A stretch of DNA of 64,000 nucleotides from an uncultured bacterium. Its GTDB lineage: Bacteria > Bacteroidota > Bacteroidia > Bacteroidales > Rikenellaceae. The stretch is from NCBI GenBank assembly GCA_905214725.1, contig CAJMNH010000002.1, positions 1 through 64,000 of the forward strand. Reading direction: 5' to 3'. The position numbers and the translations under genes are program-made. The notes under the pieces were generated by a model. The model did not search any database. It was not told the origin of the DNA and worked only from the letters and a program-made list of their open reading frames with translations. Positions 35,845-45,203 of the stretch are shown here, piece by piece; the first letter of the stretch is position 1; every line of letters starts with the position of its first letter.

Positions 35845-37080
35845 TCAATTGAACTGCTCGATCCGATTGATCGTTCCGGTCGTATGGGCGCGCAGCCGTA
35901 CGACGTCGCCCCGCTGCACCGAACTGAACGAAACCCGACGCCATGCAGCGGAAGCGGAAACCGCAGCGCGGTTGAGCACGATCCCGTCGCCGCTCGGATA
36001 GTAAATATCGCCGAACATGCCGATTTGAGACGAATCGGAAATTTTCCGCGTTATCAGCCCCAACGTCTGATAGTCGGACGGCAGACCGCGGAGCGTAATC
36101 GACTGGAAATCGTCGGATACGATGCCCGTCACAGCGCCCGAAGCGGTGGTAAAGCTGGAAGTCTGCATGTTGATGGCCACCAGATAGACGTCCATGTCTT
36201 TCTCCGCGAACGAAGCGAGACGCTGTCCGAGCGGAATCGAGACGTAACGATCCGCCCTGTTATAGGGCAGATTCAACGTCATCGACTCGATTTCCAGCGG
36301 GTTGCCCTGCCCCTCGAACGTCAGGGCGGACAGATTGAAATATTGATTGTATACATCCTCGGCGATTGCGCACGAACCTTTCGTTCCGGCGCCCTGATCG
36401 ACGCCTTTGAGCATCCAGTGCTCGGCATAGATCGAGAAATTGCCGGGCACACGGAAATAGGGATTCTCGCTGCGCATCTGCTGCGAGAGCTCGAACGTCT
36501 GCTTCGAACCGTTGGTCTCGGTGCCGGCCTCGACGGTCAGCGTCGCCGAGAGGCGTTTGCCGCCGGTATTGGGTACGGAGGCGGAAAGGGTGATCAACCC
36601 TGCGTTCCGGTCGGCGGAAAGCACGCACCACGTCTGATCGACGGACGCCTTCCACGCTGCATTGGAGCTGACCGAAACGAGAATTTTCCCTCCTTCCGAA
36701 TCGAAGTCGTAACTTTCAGGTCCTTTTACGTTCAGTTTCACAGCCTCGGCCGGTTCCTGCGTTACGTCGATCGTCGCAGTATAATCCCCGGTCGTAACGA
36801 CCACCTCGGCGTGTCGGACCTCGGGCGCCGGATTCGCCTCGGCATGAAGTCGGATCGACGCTTCGTCGTATTCGGCCTCGAGCCAGTCGGCTTCGGGCTT
36901 CGCCACACTCCAAACGTCCGCCGCATCGACGTTAATCGAGAGGTTTCCCCCCCCCGCATCAAATGCCGCCGTCCGTTTCGAGAAAGCCAACTTCACCTGT
37001 TCGCCGTCATCATCGTCCGAACAGCCGGCGCCGACGAACAATACTGTCGCCAGCAGCCACCATGTACACCATTTTCTCAT
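35845..37080 (-). CDS. BACON-domain surface lipoprotein
   Basis: A 411-residue predicted lipoprotein: MRKWCTWWLLATVLFVGAGC followed by DDDD, a sorting signal often seen in surface-exposed Bacteroidota lipoproteins. Two BACON domains are visible at about 28-112 (AAFDAGGGNLSINVDA...WSVAKPEADWLEAE) and 115-205 (YDFDSEGGKILVSVSSNAAW...WCVLSADRN). The C-terminal half (about 215-411) is beta-rich, without a recognised family. A G9 tract encodes the GGG at residues 42-44 of the first BACON domain. First gene of the operon with the LRR and FISUMP lipoproteins. Confidence 0.85.
   Translation of the reverse strand: MRKWCTWWLLATVLFVGAGCSDDDDGEQVKLAFSKRTAAFDAGGGNLSINVDAADVWSVAKPEADWLEAEYDEASIRLHAEANPAPEVRHAEVVVTTGDYTATIDVTQEPAEAVKLNVKGPESYDFDSEGGKILVSVSSNAAWKASVDQTWCVLSADRNAGLITLSASVPNTGGKRLSATLTVEAGTETNGSKQTFELSQQMRSENPYFRVPGNFSIYAEHWMLKGVDQGAGTKGSCAIAEDVYNQYFNLSALTFEGQGNPLEIESMTLNLPYNRADRYVSIPLGQRLASFAEKDMDVYLVAINMQTSSFTTASGAVTGIVSDDFQSITLRGLPSDYQTLGLITRKISDSSQIGMFGDIYYPSGDGIVLNRAAVSASAAWRRVSFSSVQRGDVVRLRAHTTGTINRIEQFN
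36947..36955. repeat. G9 homopolymer near the start of a BACON lipoprotein gene
   Basis: Nine C on the plus strand (G on the coding strand), encoding Gly residues 42-44. In frame as sequenced; a one-base change would truncate the 411-residue product early. Confidence 0.9.
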
Positions 37081-37397
37081 AAAAGGATAAATAATTAATT
37101 AAACGAATAGATCTATCAGACAGGCCGCCTTCCGAGACAAGGCTACGGCAGGGCATCGTCCCCGACGAAGAAACACATTGCCGCAAATACGTAAGAGCCG
37201 GACGATGCGACTTATCCAACAATCCATCGGCGAATTTAGCGAAAAAACGCTGCCGTTATTCCCTTCGGGCATACTTTTTTTGACTGAACCTCAATAGTAC
37301 CAATCGAATACGAGGGCTCCCAACAAAACATTCGAAAGCGGATTCGTCTTTTCCCCAAAAACATTTTAACGGATTTCCGTATTTCCCGATTTTTTGT
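37081..37397. other. Intergenic region between the lipoprotein operon and guaB
   Basis: No supported gene. It must contain the promoters of both divergent transcription units; the guaB -7 box is at its edge (37398), while no TAnnTTTG box was found for the lipoprotein operon. Confidence 0.5.
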
Positions 37398-37405
37398 TAC
37401 TTTTG
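37398..37405 (+). promoter_or_regulatory. -7 box for guaB
   Basis: TACTTTTG on the plus strand, 24 bases before the ATG at 37430. Confidence 0.5.
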
Positions 37406-37429
37406 TGCGCAACAAAAACCCCAATCATT

Positions 37430-38902
37430 ATGTCTTTTATCGATGAGAGGGTACAGCCGACCGGACTCACGTTCGATGATGTCCTGCTCGTACCCGCCTA
37501 TTCCGAGGTGTTGCCGCGCGAAGTAAACGTCACCAGCCGCTTTTCGCGAAATATCAAACTCAACATTCCGATCGTCTCGGCCGCAATGGATACGGTCACC
37601 GAAGCGCCTCTGGCCATCGCTCTGGCTCGTGAAGGGGGCATCGGAGTCATTCACAAAAACATGCCCATCGCCGAACAGGCCGCGCACGTGCGCCGCGTGA
37701 AACGCGCAGAGAACGGCATGATCTACGACCCGATCACTATCTCCAAGGAGCACACCGTAGGCGACGCGCTCACGCTGATGCAGGAGAACAAGATCGGCGG
37801 CATTCCGGTCATCGACGGCGAACGCCGGCTCATCGGCATCGTCACCAATCGCGACCTGCGCTTCCAGCGCGACATGAACCGCAAGATATCGGAGGTGATG
37901 ACCTCGGAGAATCTCATCACCACCCACTCGTCGGAGTTGTCGCACGCCGCCGACGTACTGCTCAACAACAAGATCGAAAAACTGCCCGTCGTGGACAACG
38001 AGGGGAAGCTCGTCGGGCTGATCACCTACAAGGACATCACCAAAGTGCAGGACCATCCCAACGCCTGCAAGGATGAAAAGGGACGTCTGCGCGTGGCCGC
38101 GGGCATCGGTTTCACCCCCGATGCGATGGATCGCGTGGACGCGCTGGTCAGCGAGGACGTGGACGCCATCGTTCTCGACACGGCGCACGGCCACTCGATC
38201 AACGTGGTGACGCTGCTCAAACAGATCAAGACGAAATACCCCTCGATCGACGTCGTGGTAGGCAATATCGCCACGGCCGAAGCGGCGAAATTCCTGATCG
38301 GAGCCGGTGCCGACGGCATCAAGGTGGGCATCGGCCCGGGCTCGATCTGCACGACGCGCATCATCGCCGGCGTTGGCGTACCCCAGCTGTCGGCCATCTA
38401 TTCCGCCGCGAGCGTCGCCAAGGAGACGGGCGTGCCGGTGATCGCCGACGGCGGATTGCGCTATTCGGGCGACATCGTCAAGGCGCTGGCCGCAGGCGGC
38501 GACTGCGTGATGATCGGTTCGATGTTCGCAGGAACGGAAGAGTCGCCCGGCGACACGATCATCTACAACGGCCGCAAGTTCAAGAGTTACCGCGGCATGG
38601 GTTCGCTCGACGCCATGAAGGCGGGTTCGGCCGACCGCTATTTCCAGAAGGGCGAGGTCAACATCAACAAGCTCGTTCCCGAAGGGATCGTGGGGCGCGT
38701 TCCGTTCAAAGGATCGCTCAGCGAAACGGTCTACCAGCTCGTAGGCGGCATCCGCGCAGGCATGGGATACTGCGGGGCACCCGATATCGCCGCACTGAAA
38801 CAGGCCCGTTTCATCCGCATTACCGCCAACGGCGTGACGGAAAACCATCCGCACGACGTGACGATCACCAGCGAAACACCCAATTACAGCCGTGGCGAAT
38901 AA
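37430..38902 (+). CDS. guaB: IMP dehydrogenase GuaB
   Basis: Oxidises IMP to XMP with NAD+, the first committed step to GMP. The 490-residue protein has the normal split catalytic barrel with two CBS domains between about residues 95 and 205 (MIYDPITISKEHTVGDALTL, SEVMTSENLITTHSSELSHA). The catalytic Cys307 lies in GIGPGSICTTRII, and the flap and Arg-Tyr dyad region follow (KSYRGMGSLDAM). The start at 37430 (MSFIDERVQPTGLTFDDVLL) matches the family. It forms one unit with the DUF3795 gene (overlap of 11 bases) and guaA. Confidence 0.98.
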   Translation: MSFIDERVQPTGLTFDDVLLVPAYSEVLPREVNVTSRFSRNIKLNIPIVSAAMDTVTEAPLAIALAREGGIGVIHKNMPIAEQAAHVRRVKRAENGMIYDPITISKEHTVGDALTLMQENKIGGIPVIDGERRLIGIVTNRDLRFQRDMNRKISEVMTSENLITTHSSELSHAADVLLNNKIEKLPVVDNEGKLVGLITYKDITKVQDHPNACKDEKGRLRVAAGIGFTPDAMDRVDALVSEDVDAIVLDTAHGHSINVVTLLKQIKTKYPSIDVVVGNIATAEAAKFLIGAGADGIKVGIGPGSICTTRIIAGVGVPQLSAIYSAASVAKETGVPVIADGGLRYSGDIVKALAAGGDCVMIGSMFAGTEESPGDTIIYNGRKFKSYRGMGSLDAMKAGSADRYFQKGEVNINKLVPEGIVGRVPFKGSLSETVYQLVGGIRAGMGYCGAPDIAALKQARFIRITANGVTENHPHDVTITSETPNYSRGE

Positions 38903-39248
38903 CATCGCAGCCTGCGGGCTCTACTGCGGCACCTGCCGGAAATTCCGCAAAGGGAGCTGTCCGGGATGTCGGGCCAACGAAAAGGCCTCCTGGTGCTCGA
39001 TCCGCAGCTGCTGTATCGAGCACGGCTGGCAGAGTTGCGCCGAGTGCACGCTCGACGGCAGCGGGGATCCGATGGCCTGCAAGAAGTTGAACAACTTCAT
39101 CGGCAAACTTTTCGGGCTTGTCTTCCGCTCCGACCGCCGGGGCTGCCTCCTGCGCATCCGCGAGGTCGGCGCCGAGGCCTTCGCCGCAGAGATGGAACGC
39201 AGCGGTCGCTACAATCGTCCGGTAACGGAAAAACCGGAAGGGAATTGA
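38892..39248 (+). CDS. DUF3795 cysteine-rich protein
   Basis: A 118-residue protein with 12 Cys, arranged as AACGLYCGTC, CPGC, CSIRSCC and CAEC in the first 60 residues, the DUF3795 pattern (a probable metal- or cluster-binding fold; function unknown). It starts with GTG 11 bases inside the end of guaB, so translation is probably coupled, and guaA starts 38 bases after its stop. Its insertion between the two GMP-synthesis genes is notable. Any role in purine synthesis is inference. Confidence 0.85.
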   Translation: MANNIAACGLYCGTCRKFRKGSCPGCRANEKASWCSIRSCCIEHGWQSCAECTLDGSGDPMACKKLNNFIGKLFGLVFRSDRRGCLLRIREVGAEAFAAEMERSGRYNRPVTEKPEGN

Positions 39249-39285
39249 TATCCCCTACTATCCCGTAATTCATAACTACACATAC

Positions 39286-40815
39286 ATGCAGGAAAAAATC
39301 CTAATCATCGATTTCGGTTCGCAGTACACGCAGCTTATCGCCCGCCGCGTACGCGAACTGAACGTCTACTGCGAAATCCATCCCTTCAACCACCTGCCCG
39401 CCGTCGACGCGTCGGTGCGCGGCGTGATCCTCTCGGGTTCACCTTTCTCGGTGCGCGACGCCAACGCGCCCCGAATCGACCTCGATGCGATCAAGGGGCG
39501 GCTACCGCTGCTGGGCGTCTGCTACGGCGCACAATACCTCGCCCAGCACTTCGGGGGCGAGGTCAATCCCGCCCCGAGTCGAGAATACGGTCGGGCGACG
39601 CTCACCGTCGCCGAACCCGAAGACCGCCTCATGCAGGATATGCCCCGCACCACACAGGTCTGGATGTCGCACGGCGACACCATCACCCGCGTACCGGAAA
39701 ATTACCGGATCGTGGCTTCGACGGCCGAAGTGAAGGTGGCTGCCTACCATATCGAGGGCGAACCGACGTGGGCCATCCAGTTCCACCCCGAAGTCTACCA
39801 CTCGACCGACGGAAAGCAACTGCTCCGCAACTTCGTCGTGGGCATCTGCGGTTGTCGGCAGTCATGGACTTCGGAGAGTTTCGTCGAGACGACCGTCAGC
39901 GAACTGCGCGAAAAGATCGGCCGCGATCAGGTCGTGCTGGGACTCTCGGGCGGCGTCGATTCGACGGTGGCCGCCGTGTTGCTGCACCGCGCCATCGGCG
40001 AGAACCTGCATTGCATCTTCGTCGATTCGGGACTGCTGCGCAAGAACGAGTTCGAGAGCGTGCTCGACTCCTACAAGGGCATGGGGCTCAACGTCAAAGG
40101 CGTCAAAGCCGGCGCGAAATTCCTCGGCGATCTGGCCGGAGTGACCGATCCCGAAACCAAGCGCAAGATCATCGGCCGCGACTTCGTGGAAGTCTTCAAC
40201 GCCGAAGCGCAGCAGCTCACCGACGTAAAGTGGCTGGCGCAGGGTACGATCTACCCCGACGTCGTCGAATCGGCCTCGGTAAACGGTCCGGCTGCCAAGA
40301 TCAAGTCGCATCACAACGTGGGCGGACTGCCCGAACACATGCATCTGAAGGTCGTCGAACCGCTCCGCCTGCTCTTCAAGGACGAGGTGCGCCGCGTAGG
40401 CCGTTCGCTGGGCATCGGCGAGGAGCTCATCGGCCGGCACCCCTTTCCGGGTCCGGGCTTGGCGATCCGCATTCTGGGCGAGATCACACCCGAACGCGTC
40501 GAAATTCTTCAGAACGTGGACAAAATCTATATCGACGCCCTGCGCGAACACGGTCTTTACGATCAGGTCTGGCAGGCAGGCGTCATCCTGCTGCCGGTTA
40601 AATCGGTGGGCGTCATGGGCGACGAACGCACCTACGAAAGTTGCGTGGCGCTGCGCGCCGTCACCTCGACCGACGGCATGACCGCCGACTGGGTACATCT
40701 CCCCTACGATTTTCTGGCGCGCGTGTCGAACGACATCATCAACAAGGTGCGCGGCGTCAACCGCGTCGTCTACGACATCTCCTCCAAACCGCCCGCAACC
40801 ATCGAGTGGGAATAA
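39286..40815 (+). CDS. guaA: GMP synthase (glutamine-hydrolysing) GuaA
   Basis: Converts XMP to GMP with ATP and ammonia from glutamine. The 509-residue protein has the N-terminal class I amidotransferase domain, with nucleophile Cys79 in LGVCYGAQYL and the His-x-Glu pair in QFHPEVYHS. The ATP pyrophosphatase domain has the P-loop GLSGGVDSTVAA. The dimerisation domain ends in the usual PPATIEWE. It is the third gene of the guaB-DUF3795-guaA unit and is closed by a bidirectional terminator. Confidence 0.98.
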   Translation: MQEKILIIDFGSQYTQLIARRVRELNVYCEIHPFNHLPAVDASVRGVILSGSPFSVRDANAPRIDLDAIKGRLPLLGVCYGAQYLAQHFGGEVNPAPSREYGRATLTVAEPEDRLMQDMPRTTQVWMSHGDTITRVPENYRIVASTAEVKVAAYHIEGEPTWAIQFHPEVYHSTDGKQLLRNFVVGICGCRQSWTSESFVETTVSELREKIGRDQVVLGLSGGVDSTVAAVLLHRAIGENLHCIFVDSGLLRKNEFESVLDSYKGMGLNVKGVKAGAKFLGDLAGVTDPETKRKIIGRDFVEVFNAEAQQLTDVKWLAQGTIYPDVVESASVNGPAAKIKSHHNVGGLPEHMHLKVVEPLRLLFKDEVRRVGRSLGIGEELIGRHPFPGPGLAIRILGEITPERVEILQNVDKIYIDALREHGLYDQVWQAGVILLPVKSVGVMGDERTYESCVALRAVTSTDGMTADWVHLPYDFLARVSNDIINKVRGVNRVVYDISSKPPATIEWE

Positions 40816-40824
40816 CCGAAAAGA

Positions 40825-40849
40825 AACGTCCGCCATTTGAGCGGACGTT
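40825..40849. terminator. Bidirectional terminator between guaA and the histidine kinase gene
   Basis: Stem AACGTCCGC/GCGGACGTT with a 7-base loop, CCTTTTC on the plus side and TTTCTTTTC on the minus side. Confidence 0.8.
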
Positions 40850-40861
40850 CCTTTTCAATGG

Positions 40862-42736
40862 CTATTCGTCGACCGATTTCCATGGACAAGGCAACGTCAG
40901 CCGGAAGGTGGTACCTTTGCCGACCTCCGACTCCACGCCGATTTCGCCTCCCATCTTTTCGACGATGGACTTACAGATCGCCAGCCCCAATCCGGCGCCC
41001 TGCACAAACGAATCGACCTTTTCGAACCGTTCGAATATCCGGTCGATCTTGTCCTGCGGGATTCCGCTACCCGTGTCGGTCACGCGCAGTACGATCCCGT
41101 TGTCCACCGTCTCACAGACGACTTCGACAAAACCCTCAACCGTATTCTTCAATGCGTTCGAAATCAAATTATTCAGGATTTGCTTGATGCGCGAAGGATC
41201 CAACTCGACGAGACAGGTTCCGGCCAAGGGCACGGCCCGCAGTTCCACACCGGACGGAACATCGCCGCGATACTCGCGGATGCTCTCGCCGATCAGCTCC
41301 GAAAGGTCGAACCACACGGGATACAGGTCGATATCGCCCGATTCGAGTTTCGAAAATTCCAGTACGTCCCCGACCAGTTTCAGCAGCAACTCGTTGTTTC
41401 GGTTAATCAGTGAAACAAACTGCTCCCGTTCCTCGGGATCGTCCGTACAGGTCAACAGCCCCGAGAAACCGACAATGGCGTTCAGCGGAGTCCGTATCTC
41501 GTGACTCATGCCGGCCAGAAAAGCGGATTTCAGCCGGACGGCCTCCTCGGCCTTCGTCTTGGCCTCCAACAGACTGCGCTCGATGCGTTTCGATTCGGTG
41601 ATGTCGTAATTGACGGCAATCAGCTCAATTATCCCCTCCTGAGGCAGATAACGCCGCACCAACAACGTGACATAGGTCCACGACAAACTTCCGTCATCAT
41701 GCAGGATACGCAACTCCCGCCGGAACTTGTCGGAAGTCCCGCTGCGCGCATTGTCGACGAACGCCACGATCGAAGCTCTGTCTTCGGGATGCACATGCCC
41801 GTACACGCCGACAATCTCAGACAACGGCCGGCCATACGGCTCGCCGATATTCGTATACCAACTTCTGGAGGCGTTCCCCTGTTCGTTGAGCAGATTGTAA
41901 TAGGCATAGCCCACCTTCGAATAGACGCCCACCAGTTCGAACAGGCTCTCGAACTCCTGAATCCGGTTGTAGGCCACGGTGACTTCCGTCTTATCGGCAT
42001 TGATCAACAGATAGTTGGTAGGATTGTGATTCTCGTCATAGAGCGTCGTCACCTTCGTCACCAGATCGATCGTCCCCTCCCGTTTCCGGGTCGGGTAATA
42101 GTCGCCGACTTTGGAAAAATCATAGCGGAAGGTAAAGTCCGCGTCCTCGTTCCTGCGCAAGCGCTCCTTCATCTCCTCCGGGAAGACCGGATTCTCGAAG
42201 ATGTCGATTCCCAGCAAATCTTCCTTCCGGTTCAGATGGAAAATCTCCATCTCCTTGTCGTTCAGTTCGATCAGCAGGCCATCCTTATCATACAGTTCGA
42301 TCCCGACGGGCAAATTCTTATAGATGTTGTACAAAACCCGTTCGTTGTATTGGAGAGCCTGATAGGCGGAAGAGATGTCTGGTCCGTCCTGCGTCTCGGC
42401 GATGCCGTACACCCTTTCGTTTCCCTCCGCATCGGTTTCCCTGAAACAGATTTTGCTGCGAACCCACATCTTGCCCCGGGTCGTCCGAAGCAGGTAAACC
42501 GTCTCGGAAATCTGTCGGACATCGAAGGAGCGCAGCGTCGTACGGGGCTGCTCCTCCCGCACGATACGCCGATTGAAATCTTCGAAACTGATCTCTTCGT
42601 TTACACCGATACCCAGCAGATCGGCGATATACTCGGAACAACGATAGGTCTCACGCTGCAGATCGGCTTCCCACCACCCCATGTTGGCGGTCGTCATCAG
42701 CGTAGTGAAAAACGTGCTGTCAGGCTGTTTTTCCAT
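40862..42736 (-). CDS. PAS-domain sensor histidine kinase
   Basis: A 624-residue cytoplasmic kinase without membrane spans. Three PAS-like regions come first (about 12-95, 135-230 and 255-390; the last has a PAC-like RRYLPQEGIIELIAVNYDIT). The HisKA domain holds the phospho-acceptor His412 in GMSHEIRTPLNA. The ATPase domain shows the N box (LNNLISNALKN), G1 (DTGSGIP) and G2 (GAGLGLAICKSIV). No receiver domain and no adjacent response regulator, so its partner lies elsewhere. The signal is unknown; a soluble PAS kinase suggests a cytoplasmic redox or metabolite cue. Confidence 0.93.
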   Translation of the reverse strand: MEKQPDSTFFTTLMTTANMGWWEADLQRETYRCSEYIADLLGIGVNEEISFEDFNRRIVREEQPRTTLRSFDVRQISETVYLLRTTRGKMWVRSKICFRETDAEGNERVYGIAETQDGPDISSAYQALQYNERVLYNIYKNLPVGIELYDKDGLLIELNDKEMEIFHLNRKEDLLGIDIFENPVFPEEMKERLRRNEDADFTFRYDFSKVGDYYPTRKREGTIDLVTKVTTLYDENHNPTNYLLINADKTEVTVAYNRIQEFESLFELVGVYSKVGYAYYNLLNEQGNASRSWYTNIGEPYGRPLSEIVGVYGHVHPEDRASIVAFVDNARSGTSDKFRRELRILHDDGSLSWTYVTLLVRRYLPQEGIIELIAVNYDITESKRIERSLLEAKTKAEEAVRLKSAFLAGMSHEIRTPLNAIVGFSGLLTCTDDPEEREQFVSLINRNNELLLKLVGDVLEFSKLESGDIDLYPVWFDLSELIGESIREYRGDVPSGVELRAVPLAGTCLVELDPSRIKQILNNLISNALKNTVEGFVEVVCETVDNGIVLRVTDTGSGIPQDKIDRIFERFEKVDSFVQGAGLGLAICKSIVEKMGGEIGVESEVGKGTTFRLTLPCPWKSVDE

Positions 42737-42858
42737 GATTCAAGAAACATTATACGTCGTTATGGGAAACAACGATCAATCCAATTTATACAAAAATATG
42801 AATTTTCTCCCTCTTTACAAAGAAAAAAACGAACCCCAGCCCTCCGCAGAGGGCGGAA

Positions 42859-42904
42859 ACGGAGGGGACGGGAGAACACGATCGTGCTCTCCCGTCCCCT
42901 CCGT
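42859..42904 (-). terminator. Terminator after the DMT transporter gene
   Basis: Perfect 17-bp stem ACGGAGGGGACGGGAGA/TCTCCCGTCCCCTCCGT with a partly palindromic loop, 14 bases past the stop on the minus strand. Confidence 0.85.
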
Positions 42905-42918
42905 TCATATTTCGCAGC

Positions 42919-43929
42919 TTAATTTCCGCCGGCGACGATAATCAGGGCCAGCCCCGCAACAAAGAGGGCGAACATCAGCGCCAGCAGGCCGTTGACCGTC
43001 CGTCCGCCGCCGCGGAACTCCTTCCACACGAAGACGCCCCACACGGCCGCCACCATCGGCGCGCCCTGTCCCAACGCATACGATACCGCAGCGCCGGCCT
43101 TACCAGCGGCGATATAGCTGAAGGTCGTGCCCAGACACCAGATCGCACCGCCCAGCATACCCACCAGATGGGTCGAGAAACCGCCCCGAAAGTAATCGCG
43201 GTAGCTGACGGGGGCTCCGTCGAAAGGACGTTTCATCACCCATGTGTTGAACACGAAATTGCTGGCCAGCACGCCCAGCGAGAAAATGAAGACCGCCGAA
43301 TAGGGCGTCAGCATGCCCGGCGTCGGATTCTCGAAATGGTCCAAGTCCATCGCGGCGGCCACAAAGCGGTAGAAGAGCGACATCAGTACGCCGGCCACGG
43401 CCGCCAGCGCGACGCCTTTGCGGAACTGCGTACGCTGCGCGCCGCCGCTCTGCACCTTCTGCGAAGCGACGCCGTTGCAGACGATGGCCACGACGATCAG
43501 CGCCACGCCGAGGAAAAGAATGACGGGATCGCCTTTGGGCGCCCCCACATAATTGATAATCACACCCAGCACCAATGCCAGCCCGACGCCCAGCGGAAAA
43601 GCTACCGACAGGCCCGCCATCGCCACCGACGCCGAGAGCAGGATGTTCGAAGCGTTGAAGATCACGCCGCCCAGTACGACGCTCCAGACGCCGCGCGCAT
43701 CGGCCTGTGCCAGATCCGGCAGGAACGATCGCCCTTCGGAGCCGAAACTGCCCATCGTGAAACCCGCGACGAGCGTAAAGAGCACCATGCCGATGACGTA
43801 GTCCCAATAGAAAAGTTCGTAACGCCAGCTCTTCGAAGCCAGCTTCTGGGTGTTGCCCCACGATCCCCAGCACATCATCGTGATGAAGCAGAAAAGCACT
43901 GCGAGGGCGTAACTGTTGACGATAAACAT
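42919..43929 (-). CDS. DMT-superfamily transporter (GRP/rhamnose-ureide permease type)
   Basis: A 336-residue inner-membrane protein with ten predicted spans. The opening FCFITMMCWGSWGNTQKLA and the mid-protein FPLGVGLALVLGVIINY match the GRP/ureide/rhamnose-type permeases of the drug/metabolite transporter superfamily, for which Bacteroidota members are annotated only as DMT permeases. Sugars or ureides are possible substrates; none can be assigned. Monocistronic, with a -7 box about 95 bases upstream and a strong terminator. Confidence 0.85.
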   Translation of the reverse strand: MFIVNSYALAVLFCFITMMCWGSWGNTQKLASKSWRYELFYWDYVIGMVLFTLVAGFTMGSFGSEGRSFLPDLAQADARGVWSVVLGGVIFNASNILLSASVAMAGLSVAFPLGVGLALVLGVIINYVGAPKGDPVILFLGVALIVVAIVCNGVASQKVQSGGAQRTQFRKGVALAAVAGVLMSLFYRFVAAAMDLDHFENPTPGMLTPYSAVFIFSLGVLASNFVFNTWVMKRPFDGAPVSYRDYFRGGFSTHLVGMLGGAIWCLGTTFSYIAAGKAGAAVSYALGQGAPMVAAVWGVFVWKEFRGGGRTVNGLLALMFALFVAGLALIIVAGGN

Positions 43930-44021
43930 AGGTTGTAGTTTTTAAGGTTAACGCAATCCGTCTGCACATCGCCTTCCGAAAAGGCAAAAACCGCGTCACA
44001 GGCCTTGCGCAAACGTTTGTA

Positions 44022-44029
44022 CAAAAATA
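44022..44029 (-). promoter_or_regulatory. -7 box for the DMT transporter gene
   Basis: TATTTTTG on the minus strand, about 93 bases before the ATG; the leader is long. Confidence 0.35.
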
Positions 44030-44129
44030 GATAAAAAAAACGAACTTCCAACGTTTCGTCTCTTTTTCCGACGACGGAACGCCAAAAATCCGATGCTGCG
44101 AACTTCCTGCAAAGAGGAATTCGGATCGA

Positions 44130-45203
44130 TCAGAACTTGCGAACGACGGGATCGCCGGATTTCGGCGCGAACTTCTCTCCTAAAAACAAGGTCCGCAACA
44201 GGGGGAAACGACCCAGCGCCCGCTCGACGAGAATCGGGACGCAGAGGCCCAAAAGGGCAGAAAAGAGAAAAATCGGCACATCGGAGTCGACTCCGACGCG
44301 CAGCAGCAGGATGCGGCCTGCCCCCGTTCCGAATGCGTGGAACAGGTAGATGCCGTAGGCATAACCGCCCACTCCTATGAGAAAACGATTGCGCCACCCG
44401 CTTGTCAGCAGAAACGCCGAGGCCAGCATTCCGATCGGAACGTGCAGAAACAAATTCCGCAAAAGGCCCGCATCTCCCGTCGTAAACCATACGAATTGCC
44501 GTGCAGCGAAACCGGCGAGAAACCCGACCAGATAGATCTTCTTCATCAGCGGCGAAGCCAGCTGCCGCCCGAAACGCCGGATGCCGATGCCGAGCAGAAA
44601 ATAGGGCAGCAGGCAGAGCGCGCCCCAGACGCCGAACACATTCGGATAATTGGGCGACAGGGAGGGTTCGACGGCGATTCCGACAAACGAAACCAGCAAC
44701 CAGCCGCACCACGCGCGCATGGTGCCGCAGGCGGAACGGAGATCGAGCAGCGCAACGAACCCGAAGAGCAGAAAGAGCGACGGCAGATACCAGTAGACCG
44801 TATAGGGCAGCACGTAGATTTTCCACATTTCCGACAGCACTCCGTGACGGTTCGTCCCGGGCGTGACGTATTGCATCAGAAAATAGAGCGTCCCCACACA
44901 GGCCATCGGCAACAGCAGCCGGCGGGCCTTCTTTATCAGGAAGGCGCCCGACGCTCCGCGGCGAACGGGCCGCAAAGCGTAAACCCAGCCTGCAATGACC
45001 GTAAAGAGCGGTATGCCGATATAGTTGAACGAGTAAAAGAGATAGCGCCAGACCGAGTCGTCGGCGACTTTCATTCCGCCTGCGCCGTCGGAACCGATCG
45101 CATGGCCCAACGTAACGACAATGACGGCCAGACCGCGCAGCGTCTCGACGTATTCGTTCTTCGTTCGGATCGGCCGATGTGGCAGTGTCGGTGCAGGTTC
45201 CAT
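44130..45203 (-). CDS. Acyltransferase family 3 membrane protein
   Basis: A 357-residue integral membrane acyltransferase (OafA/WecH-like) that transfers acetyl or other acyl groups to sugars at the envelope. It has about ten spans. The family's catalytic His lies in VETLRGLAVIVVTLGHAIG, and the Arg motif that follows TM2-TM3 (KKARRLLLPMACVGTLYFL) is present. No polysaccharide genes adjoin, so the substrate is open. The start at 45203 gives a short hydrophilic N-terminus. Confidence 0.88.
   Translation of the reverse strand: MEPAPTLPHRPIRTKNEYVETLRGLAVIVVTLGHAIGSDGAGGMKVADDSVWRYLFYSFNYIGIPLFTVIAGWVYALRPVRRGASGAFLIKKARRLLLPMACVGTLYFLMQYVTPGTNRHGVLSEMWKIYVLPYTVYWYLPSLFLLFGFVALLDLRSACGTMRAWCGWLLVSFVGIAVEPSLSPNYPNVFGVWGALCLLPYFLLGIGIRRFGRQLASPLMKKIYLVGFLAGFAARQFVWFTTGDAGLLRNLFLHVPIGMLASAFLLTSGWRNRFLIGVGGYAYGIYLFHAFGTGAGRILLLRVGVDSDVPIFLFSALLGLCVPILVERALGRFPLLRTLFLGEKFAPKSGDPVVRKF

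Noticed and set aside
31459..37080. Diversity-generating retroelement with FISUMP targets
   Set aside because: FISUMP ends are reminiscent of such targets, but no reverse transcriptase, accessory gene or template repeat lies in the window.
35900..37080. SusC/SusD-type polysaccharide utilisation locus
   Set aside because: No TonB-dependent receptor or SusD-like gene is present; the lipoproteins are BACON/LRR/FISUMP types only.
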